From assembly GCF_900091475.1 (NCBI RefSeq), contig NZ_FMIB01000002.1:1550001-1614000 (forward strand): a stretch of DNA of 64,000 nucleotides, given 5' to 3'. Origin of the DNA: Micromonospora chersina (GTDB lineage Bacteria; Actinomycetota; Actinomycetes; Mycobacteriales; Micromonosporaceae). Shown here one piece after another: positions 52,766-60,873 of the stretch (position 1 is its first letter; every line of letters begins with the position of its first letter). Below the pieces are notes generated by a model that was not told where the DNA came from, did no database searches, and worked only from the letters and a program-made list of their open reading frames with translations. The translations under genes and the position numbers were made by a program.

Positions 52766-53557
52766 GTGGAGAGCGACGCCGAGGCCCTGGAGATCGTCGT
52801 GGACCCGGCCCGGCCCACCGGCCGGACGCTGCTCGCCGCCGGGGTCGAACAGTCCTACGTCGACGTCACGGACCCGCGCCACCTGCACTTCGAGTACGTG
52901 CGGCGGATGGCCGCCGTTGTCGACCTGGCCGCCCCGCCGGGCCGGCCGCTGGCCGCCCTGCACCTGGGCGGCGGGGCGCTCACCCTGCCGCGCTGGCTGG
53001 CCGCCACCCGCCCCGGCTCCCCGCAGCGGGTGATCGAGCGCGACCCCGCGGTGGTCGAACTGGTCCGCCGCGATTTGCCGCCGGCACCGCCCGAGGTGGT
53101 CGTGGAGGTCGGCGACGCCCGGGACGCGGTGACCGCCGCGCCGGCCGGCGCCTACGACCTGGTGCTGGCGGACGTCTACCGCGCGGCCCGGATGCCCCGC
53201 CACGTGGCCAGCGTGGAGTTCGCCGCCGCGGTGGCCCGGGCGCTGCGCCCGAACGGCGTCTACCTGGTCAACGTCACCGACCTCCCGCCGCTGGCGCACA
53301 CCCGCACCCAGGTGGCCACGCTGCGGGCGGTCTTCGCCGACGTCTGCCTGGTCGCCGACCGGCGGATGCTGCGCGGCCGGCGGTACGGCAACCTGGTGCT
53401 CGCCGCCGCGACCCGCCCCGACCGCCTGCCGGTACGCCGGCTCGTCGCCCGCGCCGCCGGCGACCCGGTGCCCGGCGGGGTGCTGCACGGTGCGACGCTC
53501 GACGCGTTCGTCGCCGGGACCCGCCCGGCCACCGACGCCACCCTGTCCGAGGGCTGA
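52766..53557 (+). CDS. Spermidine-synthase-fold (SAM methyltransferase-like) protein
   Basis: The 263-aa protein has an N-terminal strand region (EIVVDPARPTGRTLLAAGVEQSYVDVTDPRHLHFEYVRRM) like polyamine aminopropyltransferases, then a Rossmann domain with ALHLGGGALTLPRWLA (glycine loop), VIERDPAVVELVRRDL and YDLVLADVYRAARMP. The polyamine-synthase D(DYD) pattern appears weakened here (LADVY), so polyamine synthesis is uncertain. GTG 52766 is chosen from a leaderless -10; the next frames upstream are spurious extension. It follows the DUF2267 gene by 70 bases. Confidence 0.85.
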   Translation: MESDAEALEIVVDPARPTGRTLLAAGVEQSYVDVTDPRHLHFEYVRRMAAVVDLAAPPGRPLAALHLGGGALTLPRWLAATRPGSPQRVIERDPAVVELVRRDLPPAPPEVVVEVGDARDAVTAAPAGAYDLVLADVYRAARMPRHVASVEFAAAVARALRPNGVYLVNVTDLPPLAHTRTQVATLRAVFADVCLVADRRMLRGRRYGNLVLAAATRPDRLPVRRLVARAAGDPVPGGVLHGATLDAFVAGTRPATDATLSEG

Positions 53558-53600
53558 CCCGGCGGGGTTCCCTAAGGGTCGACGGCGGGCGGCCGCGCCG

Positions 53601-53625
53601 GGTTTCCGAGGGGCGGGGGCGGGTA
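53601..53625 (+). promoter_or_regulatory. Stress-type promoter for the AI-2E permease gene
   Basis: GGTTT, 15 bases, GGGTA, then 10 bases before the ATG at 53636. Full match. Confidence 0.7.
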
Positions 53626-53635
53626 GCCGCGCCGG

Positions 53636-54763
53636 ATGAGCAACGCCGACGACCGGGCCACCGCCCGCCGGGCGCTCATCGTGATCGGTCTGGTGCTCGC
53701 CACGCTTGTCGGGCTGGCGCTGCTCTGGGCGACCCGGCGGGTGCTGGTCTGGGGCCTGGTCGCCGCGTTCCTCGCGGTCGCCCTGAAACCCCTGGTGGAC
53801 CGGGTGGAGCGGCGGATGGTCCGGCGCCGGGCGCTGGCCACCCTGCTGGTCTTCCTGGCCACCTTCGTGGTCCTGGCTGCGCTGGGCGCGATGATCGTGC
53901 TGCCGCTCGTCGACGAGCTGGGCCGCTTCGCCGACCGGGCTCCGGACCTGATCCACGAGGCCCGGGCCGGGCGGGGTCCCGTCGGCGAGGCGCTGAACCG
54001 CTTCCACCTGCGCCGGTACGCCGACACCCACGCCGAACAGATCCAGCGCTACGGTTCCCGGCTCGGCGAGCCGGCGGTCGGGGTGCTGCGGGGCGTGCTC
54101 CAGATCGTCGCGGCGGTGGTCACCGTGGTGGTGCTGGCCTACCTCATGGTGCTGGAGGCCCCGAAGATCATCTCAGGCACGCTCAAGCTCGTGGGCGACG
54201 GCGCGGCGGAGCGGCTGCGGCGCATCGGCCGGGACTCCTCCCGGATCATCACCGGCTACCTCAGCGGAAACCTGCTGATCAGCGTGATCTGCGGCGGGCT
54301 GACCTTCGGCGTGCTCTTCCTCCTCGGGGTCCCCTTCGCCGGGGTGATCGCCCTGGTGGTCGCCCTGGCCGACCTGATCCCGCTGGTCGGGGCGACCCTC
54401 GGGGCGATCGTCGCGGCCGGGGCCGGGTTCCTGCACTCCCCCACCGCCGGTGTCGTGGTGCTTGTCTTCTTCGTGGTCTACCAGCAGGTCGAGAACCACC
54501 TGCTCCAGCCGGTCATCATGGCCCGCGCGGTCCGGCTGAACCCGTTGACCGTGCTGGTCAGCGTGCTGCTCGCCGCCGAGCTGGCGGGACTCGTGGGCGC
54601 CCTGCTGGCCATCCCGGTGGCCGGCATCGGGCAGGTCCTGCTGCGCGAGTTCGCCCGCACCGGCCGACAGGCCCTGCCCGTACCGGCCCCCGACGTGCCG
54701 GTCCGACGTCCGGCCGGCAGACGGGCTCCCGCGGACGGGAACCCGCCGCCGGCCGGCGGGTGA
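53636..54763 (+). CDS. AI-2E family transporter (PerM-like)
   Basis: The 375-aa protein has the UPF0118/AI-2E architecture: N-terminal hydrophobic pair (LIVIGLVLATLVGLALLWA, and VLVWGLVAAFLAVALKPLVD), a long amphipathic loop (about 95-160), then four to five membrane helices with GYLSGNLLISVICGG, VPFAGVIALVVALADLIPLVGATLGAIV and VENHLLQPVIMA. Family members export small molecules or Na+/H+. Its placement after a GGTTT/GGGTA promoter suggests stress induction. The C-terminus is proline-rich. Confidence 0.9.
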   Translation: MSNADDRATARRALIVIGLVLATLVGLALLWATRRVLVWGLVAAFLAVALKPLVDRVERRMVRRRALATLLVFLATFVVLAALGAMIVLPLVDELGRFADRAPDLIHEARAGRGPVGEALNRFHLRRYADTHAEQIQRYGSRLGEPAVGVLRGVLQIVAAVVTVVVLAYLMVLEAPKIISGTLKLVGDGAAERLRRIGRDSSRIITGYLSGNLLISVICGGLTFGVLFLLGVPFAGVIALVVALADLIPLVGATLGAIVAAGAGFLHSPTAGVVVLVFFVVYQQVENHLLQPVIMARAVRLNPLTVLVSVLLAAELAGLVGALLAIPVAGIGQVLLREFARTGRQALPVPAPDVPVRRPAGRRAPADGNPPPAGG

Positions 54764-54778
54764 GACGGGCGGACCCGG

Positions 54779-56077
54779 TCAGCGGCGGTGCACCACCTCG
54801 GGCGACTCGCTCTCCAGCGGCACGGCGTGCGCCGGGACCAGGCCGAGCTGCACGGCGGGCCGGGGCAGGGTGGCGTCGAGCAGCCAGTCCGCGCCGACCC
54901 GGGCCCGGTTGCTGGGCATGGCGTACAGGTGGTAGCCGCGGGTGACCACCTTGGCCGGCAGGCCGCCGAGCGGCACGTGCAGGGGGTTGGCCGCCGCCTC
55001 CTTGCCGCCCAGGTCGACCACCCAGCCCAGGTCGCGGTGCTTGTACGGCTTCCGGTTGCCCTGCCCGTAGGAGGCGGCGATGTTGTGCGCGGCGAGCTTG
55101 CCCTGCCGTTGCGCGTGCTGGGCGGTCATCGCGCAGATCTGCCCGGGGCGGGTCGGGTCGGGCACGGCAGCCGCGTCGCCGCAGGCGAACACCTCCGGGT
55201 AGCCGGGGACGTTGAGGTACTCGTCGGTCACCAGGCGGCCCTTCTCGGTGCGCAGCCCCAGCTCGGCAACGAACGGGTCCGGGCGTACCCCGACGCACCA
55301 GACCAGGCTGCACGTCGGGACGTACTCGCCGTCGGTGAGCAGCACCCCGTCCGGGGTGGCCTCGGAGACCGAGGTGCCCATCCGCACGTCGACGCCGCGC
55401 CGGCGCAGCACCCGGTCGGCGGTGGCGGACAGGCGCTGGTCCAGCTCGGGCAGGACGCGCGGGGCCACGTCCAGCAGCATCCAGCGGGGACGCACCTTGA
55501 GGTGCGGCCGCTGGGCCATCATCCGGTCGGTGAAGAGCTGCCCGTGCGCGGCCACCTCGGTGCCGGTGTAGCCCGCGCCGACCACCACGAACGTGGTCCG
55601 GGACCGCTGCTCGACCGGGTCCTCCGCCAGCTCGGCCAGTTCGAGCTGGCGGATCACGTGGTCGTGCAGGTAGAGCGCCTCGGGCAGGCCGCGGAAGCCG
55701 TGCGCGTACTCGGTCACCCCGGGGATCGGCAGCAGCTTGTTGACGCTGCCGACGCAGAGCACCAGCCGGTCGTACGCGAGCTGGCCGTGGTCCCCCTCGG
55801 CGGAGCGGTAGCCGACCCAGCGGTTCTGGAGGTCGACCCGGTCCGCCTCGCCGATGACCACGCGGACGCCGTCGAGCGTGCCGGCGAGCGGCACGGAGAT
55901 CCGGGTGGGCTCGACCACCCCGGCGGCGACCTCGGGCAGCAGCGGCAGGTAGAGGAAGTAGTCGGTCGTGTTCAGCAGGACGATCTCGGCCCGCTTGCCG
56001 GCCAGCCGGCTCAACGTCTTCGCCGCGTGGTATCCGGCGAACCCGGCCCCCACGATCACCACACGAGGTTTCGTCAT
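54779..56077 (-). CDS. ndh: Type II NADH dehydrogenase-like FAD oxidoreductase
   Basis: The 432-aa protein has two nucleotide-binding glycine loops: VVIVGAGFAGYHAAKTLS (FAD) and FVVVGAGYTGTEVAA (NADH), and the FAD motif FACGDAAAVPDP. NDH-2 passes electrons from NADH to quinone without pumping protons. The C-terminus lacks an obvious membrane helix, so membrane binding is probably peripheral. ATG 56077 (MTKPRVVIVG) is preferred over a TTG 33 bases upstream. Convergent with the AI-2E gene. Confidence 0.92.
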   Translation of the reverse strand: MTKPRVVIVGAGFAGYHAAKTLSRLAGKRAEIVLLNTTDYFLYLPLLPEVAAGVVEPTRISVPLAGTLDGVRVVIGEADRVDLQNRWVGYRSAEGDHGQLAYDRLVLCVGSVNKLLPIPGVTEYAHGFRGLPEALYLHDHVIRQLELAELAEDPVEQRSRTTFVVVGAGYTGTEVAAHGQLFTDRMMAQRPHLKVRPRWMLLDVAPRVLPELDQRLSATADRVLRRRGVDVRMGTSVSEATPDGVLLTDGEYVPTCSLVWCVGVRPDPFVAELGLRTEKGRLVTDEYLNVPGYPEVFACGDAAAVPDPTRPGQICAMTAQHAQRQGKLAAHNIAASYGQGNRKPYKHRDLGWVVDLGGKEAAANPLHVPLGGLPAKVVTRGYHLYAMPSNRARVGADWLLDATLPRPAVQLGLVPAHAVPLESESPEVVHRR

Positions 56078-56134
56078 GCCTGCTGCCGTTCCCGTCGAGG
56101 ACCCCGACAAACGTGGGCCCGCGCGCGCCGCGGC

Positions 56135-58282
56135 TCAGCCCGGGCTGAGCCGGACGTACCCGTCGCGGCCGACGGCCTCCATCTCCCAGCAGTGACCGAA
56201 GGCCCGGACCCGCTCGGCGGTGATCCGGCCCAGCTCGGCCGGGATGTCCGGGTCCAGGTGCAGCCGCCCGTCCACCGGATCGGCACCCAGCATCGCCCGG
56301 ACCAGGGCGAGCGGGGTGCCGGTCGCCCAGGCCTGCGGGCTGCACGCCGTGGGGTAGGGCACCGCGAACGTCAGCCGGTCCCGCGGGTAGCCGCTCAGCG
56401 CCTCGGGCAGCCGGTGGCCGAACTGCTCCGCCGCCTCGAACAGCGCCAGGCTGATCCGGTTGGCCTCGGCCCGGAAGCCGTAGCGCGCCAGCCCCAGGAC
56501 GGCGAGGGAGTTGTCGTGCGGCCACACCGTGCCGAGGTGGTAGCCGAGCGCGTTGTACAGGCGTTCCTCCCGGGACAGGGTCCGGATCCCCCAGCCGGAG
56601 AACATGTCGTCGGACATGAGCTGGGCCACCACCCGGCCCGCCCGCTCGGCCGGCACGATGCCGCTCCAGAGCAGGTGGCCCATGTTCGACGTCTTCGCGT
56701 CGATCCGGTTCTTGTCGCCGTCCAGGCCGACCGCGTAGTAGCCGCCCCGTTCGGGGATCCAGAAGTCCCGGTTGAAGCGCTCGTACAGCTCGGCGGCCTC
56801 GACGCGCAGCCGGTCGGCCAGCGCCGGGTCGGCGAGCGGACCGTCGGCCAGCTGCGCCAGCCGCAGCTTCGCGTCGTACGTGTAGCCCTGCAGCTCGCAC
56901 GTGGCGATGGGCAGCACCGGGATGCGGCCGTCGGCGAAGCACACGCCGTCCGGCGAGTCGCGCCAGCACTGGTTGCCCAACCCCTCCGGGGAGCGGGTCC
57001 CGTACTCGACGTAGCCGTCGCCGTCCCGGTCGCCGAAGTGGTCGATCCAGTCGAGGGCCGCCAGGGCGTTGCCGCGCAGCTCGCGGACCAGGTCGTCGTT
57101 CCGGGTCCAGCGCCAGTACTCGGAGAGCAGGATCAGCCAGAGCTGGGTGGCGTCGGCGCTGCCGTAGTACGGGCCGTACGGCTTGACCCCGGTTCGGGTC
57201 AGCTCGCCGCTGCGGACCTCGTGCAGGATCTTGCCGGGTTCCTCGTCGCTGAAGTCGTCGCAGCGGGTGCCCTGCAACCGCGCGAGCGCGAGCAGGGCAC
57301 CGTGGGCCAGGGACGGTCCGGCGACCAGCGTCTGGTACGCAGTGATCAGGGTGTCCCGGCCGAACACGGTGAGGAACCAGGGCAGGCCGGCTCCCGGCAG
57401 CAGGATGCGCTGCCCCTTCACCTCCAGGTCCAGCCGGAGGGCGGCGATGTCGTCCCGGGACTTCCGGACGGTCCGCTCCAGCACCTGGTTGTCGCTGCGC
57501 AGCACGGCCCGGTCGACCGCCCAGCGGCGCAACGGGTCGGCGGCCCGCCCCTGGACCACGTCGACGATGTCGCCGGTGACCGGCTCCACCACCCCGGGCC
57601 CGGGAGGCAGCGGCACGTGCAGATCCACCCGCCACTCCTGGCGCGGCTGCAACGCCACGTCCCAGACCAGTTCGTCACCCTCGATCCGGCCGGGTGCCGG
57701 CGTGGCCCGCACCTCGGTTCGCGCCGTGAAACCCTCGTTCTCGTACACGAAGGTGAGGGCCTGGCCCTCCGATGTCTGCCCGCGGGTGATCTGCGCGGAC
57801 CGGTCGCGGGCGCCGGACTTCACCTCGAACAGGTCGGCGAAGTCGGCGGCGACCGCGAGCCGCGCCTCCAGCCGCACCGGTTCGGGACGGAACGACACCA
57901 ACGAGATCCGCTCGTGGAAGCCGTCCCCGACGTAGCGGATCCGGTTCACCGAGATGCTGTCCGGCGGCAGGTCGGGCAGGGCGGGAGTGGTCAGCACGAA
58001 CTGGGCCGAGTAGTGCTGCACGACCTGCGAGCGCAGCACCAGCAGGCGAGCGCCGTTGATGGTGAGCACCCAGCCGCTGACCATCCGGGTGTCCAGGTGG
58101 ACCAGCCCGCCGATGGAGCCCGGGGGCACGTCCCCGGCGGGGTCGGAGTACATGAAGGTGGGGCCGCTGAGCACCGCGATCGACTCGCCCAGCTCCGGCG
58201 GGGCGGCCCGCTGGTCGCCGGGCCCGGCGGCGGCGGCCAGGTCGGGCGTCGGATCGGCGGGAGTCGGACGCACGGCAGCCAT
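56135..58282 (-). CDS. Amylo-alpha-1,6-glucosidase type (glycogen debranching N-terminal domain) protein
   Basis: The 715-aa protein has the glycogen-debranching N-terminal beta domain (about 35-235; SGPTFMYSDPAGD, LVHLDTRMVSGWVLTING) and then an (alpha/alpha)6-barrel with PWFLTVFGRDTLITAYQTLV, YYGSADATQLWLILLSEYW and TVWPHDNSLAVLGLARYG, like GH133/MGH1-like glucosidases. It lacks a signal peptide. It could cleave alpha-1,6 or other glucosidic bonds, complementing GlgX. ATG 58282 is chosen because TACGGT lies 7 bases upstream (leaderless). Divergent from the M28 peptidase gene. Confidence 0.86.
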   Translation of the reverse strand: MAAVRPTPADPTPDLAAAAGPGDQRAAPPELGESIAVLSGPTFMYSDPAGDVPPGSIGGLVHLDTRMVSGWVLTINGARLLVLRSQVVQHYSAQFVLTTPALPDLPPDSISVNRIRYVGDGFHERISLVSFRPEPVRLEARLAVAADFADLFEVKSGARDRSAQITRGQTSEGQALTFVYENEGFTARTEVRATPAPGRIEGDELVWDVALQPRQEWRVDLHVPLPPGPGVVEPVTGDIVDVVQGRAADPLRRWAVDRAVLRSDNQVLERTVRKSRDDIAALRLDLEVKGQRILLPGAGLPWFLTVFGRDTLITAYQTLVAGPSLAHGALLALARLQGTRCDDFSDEEPGKILHEVRSGELTRTGVKPYGPYYGSADATQLWLILLSEYWRWTRNDDLVRELRGNALAALDWIDHFGDRDGDGYVEYGTRSPEGLGNQCWRDSPDGVCFADGRIPVLPIATCELQGYTYDAKLRLAQLADGPLADPALADRLRVEAAELYERFNRDFWIPERGGYYAVGLDGDKNRIDAKTSNMGHLLWSGIVPAERAGRVVAQLMSDDMFSGWGIRTLSREERLYNALGYHLGTVWPHDNSLAVLGLARYGFRAEANRISLALFEAAEQFGHRLPEALSGYPRDRLTFAVPYPTACSPQAWATGTPLALVRAMLGADPVDGRLHLDPDIPAELGRITAERVRAFGHCWEMEAVGRDGYVRLSPG

Positions 58283-58289
58283 GCCGCCC

Positions 58290-58295
58290 ACCGTA
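58290..58295 (-). promoter_or_regulatory. -10 box of a probable leaderless promoter
   Basis: TACGGT on the minus strand, 7 bases before ATG 58282. Confidence 0.5.
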
Positions 58296-58399
58296 GGAGG
58301 AGCGCGGGCGAAGGCGGCATCACCCGTTCCGGATGATTCCGCCCGCATCCACCCCCGACTATATGGACAAACGTCGCGGTCCGGGGTGAGGATGCCCTG

Positions 58400-59848
58400 A
58401 TGGGAACCCACGAGACCGCCGGGGGTCGGCCCACGAGGTCCACCCGGCGCACCTTCCTCACCGCCTCCGCCGCGGCCACCGCCGCCACCGTCGCCGCCCC
58501 GCTGGCCGCCTCGCCGGCCGCCGCCACCGACACCGTCACGCCGCCCGGCCCCGGCCACCCGGTCCGGCCGCAGCCGCCGGACCGCGAGCTGACCGCGCTG
58601 CTGCGCGAGATCGACCGGGACCGGATCGAGGCCACCGTCCGTCGGCTCGCCGCCTTCGGCACCCGGCACACCCTCTCCGACCAGAACGATCCGGTACGCG
58701 GCATCGGCGCCGCCCGCGACTGGATCCACGCCCAGCTCACCGGGTACGCCGCCGCCTCCGGCGGCCGGATGACAGTCGAACTCCAGTCGTACGTGCAGCA
58801 GCCGGCCTCCCGGATCCCCACCCCCACCACCATCACCAACGTGGTGGCCACCCTGCGCGGCGACACCGCGCCCGACCGGGTCTACGTGATCACCGGCCAC
58901 TACGACTCCCGGGCCACCGACGTGATGGACGCGGTCAGCGACGCCCCGGGCGCCGACGACGACGCCTCCGGCGTGGCGGTGGTCATGGAACTGGCCCGGG
59001 TGCTGGCCACCCGGCGCAGCGAGGCGACAATCGTCCTGGCCGCCGTGGCCGGCGAGGAACAGGGGCTGTACGGCTCGGCGTACCTGGCCGGCCGACTCAA
59101 GGCGGCCGGCGTGGACGTCCAGGGCATGTTCAGCAACGACATCGTCGGGAGCAGCACGGCCGACGACGGCACCCGCGACCCGCGCTCGGTCCGGCTGTTC
59201 GCCGAGGGTGTGCCGACGGCCGAGACGCCGGCCGAGGCGAGCGTGCGCCAGTCCGTCGGCGGGGAGAACGACTCGCCGTCGCGGCAGCTCGCCCGGTTCG
59301 TGTCCGACGTCGCGTGCAACGGCGCGACCGGCATGCGGGTCCGGGTGATCTACCGGCGGGACCGCTACCTGCGCGGCAGCGACCACATCTCGTTCCTGCG
59401 CGAGGGCTGGCCGGCCGGGCGGTTCACCGAGCCGAACGAGGACTTCGCCCACCAGCACCAGGACGTCCGGGTGGTCGACGGCGTCCAGTACGGCGACCTG
59501 CCGGAGTTCTGCGACTTCGACTACATCACCCGGGTGGCCCGGGTGAACGGCGCGACGCTGTGGTCCCTCGCGCAGGCGCCCGGCACCCCGAAGGGGGTCA
59601 CCGTCGTCACCACGAACCTGACCAACGACACCACCCTGCGCTGGCAGCGCGGCACCGAACCGGACCTCGCCGGATACGAGGTGGTGTGGCGGGAGACCAC
59701 CGCCCCCGAGTGGCAGAAGGTGCTGCCGGTCGGCGACGTCACCGAGGTGACCATCGACCTGTCCAAGGACAACGTGTTCTTCGGCGTGCGGGCGGTGGAC
59801 CGGACGGGGCACCGCAGCCCGGTGGCCTTCCCGAAGCCGGGCAGCTGA
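58400..59848 (+). CDS. Tat-secreted M28 family metallopeptidase with FnIII tail
   Basis: The 482-aa precursor has a twin-arginine signal (STRRTFLTASAAATAA) with cleavage near 45. The M28 di-zinc domain has GHYDSRATD (H, D), GADDDASGVAV, EEQGLYGSAY (catalytic Glu and ligand), NDIVGSS, and GSDHISFLREGW (last His). A C-terminal FnIII-like domain (about 400-480) has TTLRWQRGTEPDLAGYEVVWR. It is an aminopeptidase acting outside the cell. The ATG has GAGG 8 bases upstream. Confidence 0.93.
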   Translation: MGTHETAGGRPTRSTRRTFLTASAAATAATVAAPLAASPAAATDTVTPPGPGHPVRPQPPDRELTALLREIDRDRIEATVRRLAAFGTRHTLSDQNDPVRGIGAARDWIHAQLTGYAAASGGRMTVELQSYVQQPASRIPTPTTITNVVATLRGDTAPDRVYVITGHYDSRATDVMDAVSDAPGADDDASGVAVVMELARVLATRRSEATIVLAAVAGEEQGLYGSAYLAGRLKAAGVDVQGMFSNDIVGSSTADDGTRDPRSVRLFAEGVPTAETPAEASVRQSVGGENDSPSRQLARFVSDVACNGATGMRVRVIYRRDRYLRGSDHISFLREGWPAGRFTEPNEDFAHQHQDVRVVDGVQYGDLPEFCDFDYITRVARVNGATLWSLAQAPGTPKGVTVVTTNLTNDTTLRWQRGTEPDLAGYEVVWRETTAPEWQKVLPVGDVTEVTIDLSKDNVFFGVRAVDRTGHRSPVAFPKPGS

Positions 59849-59866
59849 CCGCCTGCTCACCCCGAT

Positions 59867-59887
59867 CGGGTGAGGTGCCCTCACCCG
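59867..59887. promoter_or_regulatory. 21-bp dyad CGGGTGA-N7-TCACCCG, copy 2
   Basis: Exact inverse arms CGGGTGA and TCACCCG around GGTGCCC; the central part also pairs, giving a 9-bp stem with a 3-base loop. It lies 18 bases after the M28 stop and 60 bases before the 52-aa gene. It may be a terminator or a regulator site; copy 1 is at 51602. Confidence 0.5.
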
Positions 59888-59946
59888 CCTGCCCGGGACG
59901 GTGGTGAGTAGGGCGAGAGTCGATTCCGAGCGAGGGGAGCCCCGCC

Positions 59947-60105
59947 ATGAGCATCCTGCCGTCCGACCGACGTGTCTCGCACTACCGGCAGCAGAGCGGC
60001 CGACCGCAGCTCACGCCCCGCCAGCGCCGGCGCGTCGAGCACAAGGAGGCCAAGCTCCAGCGCCTCACCGGGCAGCGGCCGCAGGATCGCGGGCCGGGGC
60101 GCTGA
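59947..60105 (+). CDS. 52-aa basic protein
   Basis: The peptide begins MSILPSDRRVSHYRQQSGRP and continues with TPRQRRRVEHKEAKLQRL before GPGR. It is highly basic (about one quarter Arg/Lys) with no hydrophobic helix, as in small nucleic-acid or ribosome-associated proteins. The function is unknown. It has a clear GAGGGGAG ribosome site 7 bases before the ATG. A bidirectional hairpin terminator follows. Confidence 0.75.
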   Translation: MSILPSDRRVSHYRQQSGRPQLTPRQRRRVEHKEAKLQRLTGQRPQDRGPGR

Positions 60106-60116
60106 GCCGACGACGC

Positions 60117-60148
60117 CGGTGGCGGTCGCCGTTCGGCGGCCGCCACCG
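60117..60148. terminator. Hairpin terminator between convergent genes
   Basis: CGGTGGCGGTCGCC and GGCGGCCGCCACCG pair with one mismatch around GTTC. Confidence 0.7.
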
Positions 60149-60154
60149 TGCCGT

Positions 60155-60682
60155 TCAGCCCGCCAACGGCGCGGTGATCGCCCAGCGCTCGTGGTCCCGC
60201 CAGGCGCCGTCGATGAACAGGTAGTCCGGCGAGAAGCCCTCCAGCCGGAACCCGAGCCGCTGGGCCAGCCGCTTCGACGGCTCGTTGCCGGGCTGGATGT
60301 TCGCCTCCAGCCGGTGCAGTCCGAGCGCGGTGAACGCGTGCTCGATCACCAGCCGGACCCCGGCGCCGGCGTGCCCGGTGCCGGCGTACGGCAGGAAGGC
60401 GGCGTAGCCGAGGTAGCCGCCGCGCAGCGCGCCCATGACGATGCCGCTGATGTTCGCGTACCCGGCGATCTCGCCGGTGGCCCGGTCACAGAGCAGGTAC
60501 CCGGAGCTGTCCCGCCCCCGGATCTTGCGCAGGTAGGCGGCGTACTGCCCGGCGTCGTTCGGCGCGGCGAGCCACGGGTGGTGCAGGTCGCGGCTGCGCC
60601 GGGCGGCGGCGACGAACTCCGCCTCGTCGTCGGGGCGGGGGCGGCGGATGGCGACGCGGCCGTCGCTGCGCAGGTACCTCAC
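60155..60682 (-). CDS. GNAT family N-acetyltransferase (RimJ type)
   Basis: The 175-aa protein has the RimJ/RimL features: VAIRRPRPDDEAEFVAAARR, GYLGYAAFLPYAGTGHAGAGVRLVIEHAF (acetyl-CoA region), LHRLEANIQPGNEPSKRLAQRLGFRLEG and the terminal HERWAITAPL. It probably acetylates the N-terminus of a ribosomal or other protein. GTG 60682 is preferred; longer starts upstream (60781) are possible but less convincing. It is convergent with the 52-aa gene. Confidence 0.86.
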   Translation of the reverse strand: MRYLRSDGRVAIRRPRPDDEAEFVAAARRSRDLHHPWLAAPNDAGQYAAYLRKIRGRDSSGYLLCDRATGEIAGYANISGIVMGALRGGYLGYAAFLPYAGTGHAGAGVRLVIEHAFTALGLHRLEANIQPGNEPSKRLAQRLGFRLEGFSPDYLFIDGAWRDHERWAITAPLAG

Positions 60683-60873
60683 GGTGATCCACTCTCGGTC
60701 ACCCGCCCCGCCGATGTCCAACCGGGTTCGCGTCACGTGCGGGTGTCCCGGGTCACCGCTCAACCGCCTCCTCTCGGTCACCTTGCCGTCACGTCGGCGT
60801 AGCCCCGGCGACGGATGGCTCCACCAGCGTGGTGTCGCGCCGGGACGGCCGGCCGACCAGCGGAGGACCAGCA

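Noticed and set aside
54788..58336. A 1182-codon plus-strand frame antisense to NDH-2 and the glucosidase
   Set aside because: Repetitive Val/Gly/Arg-rich product and no domain; the minus-strand genes are well supported.
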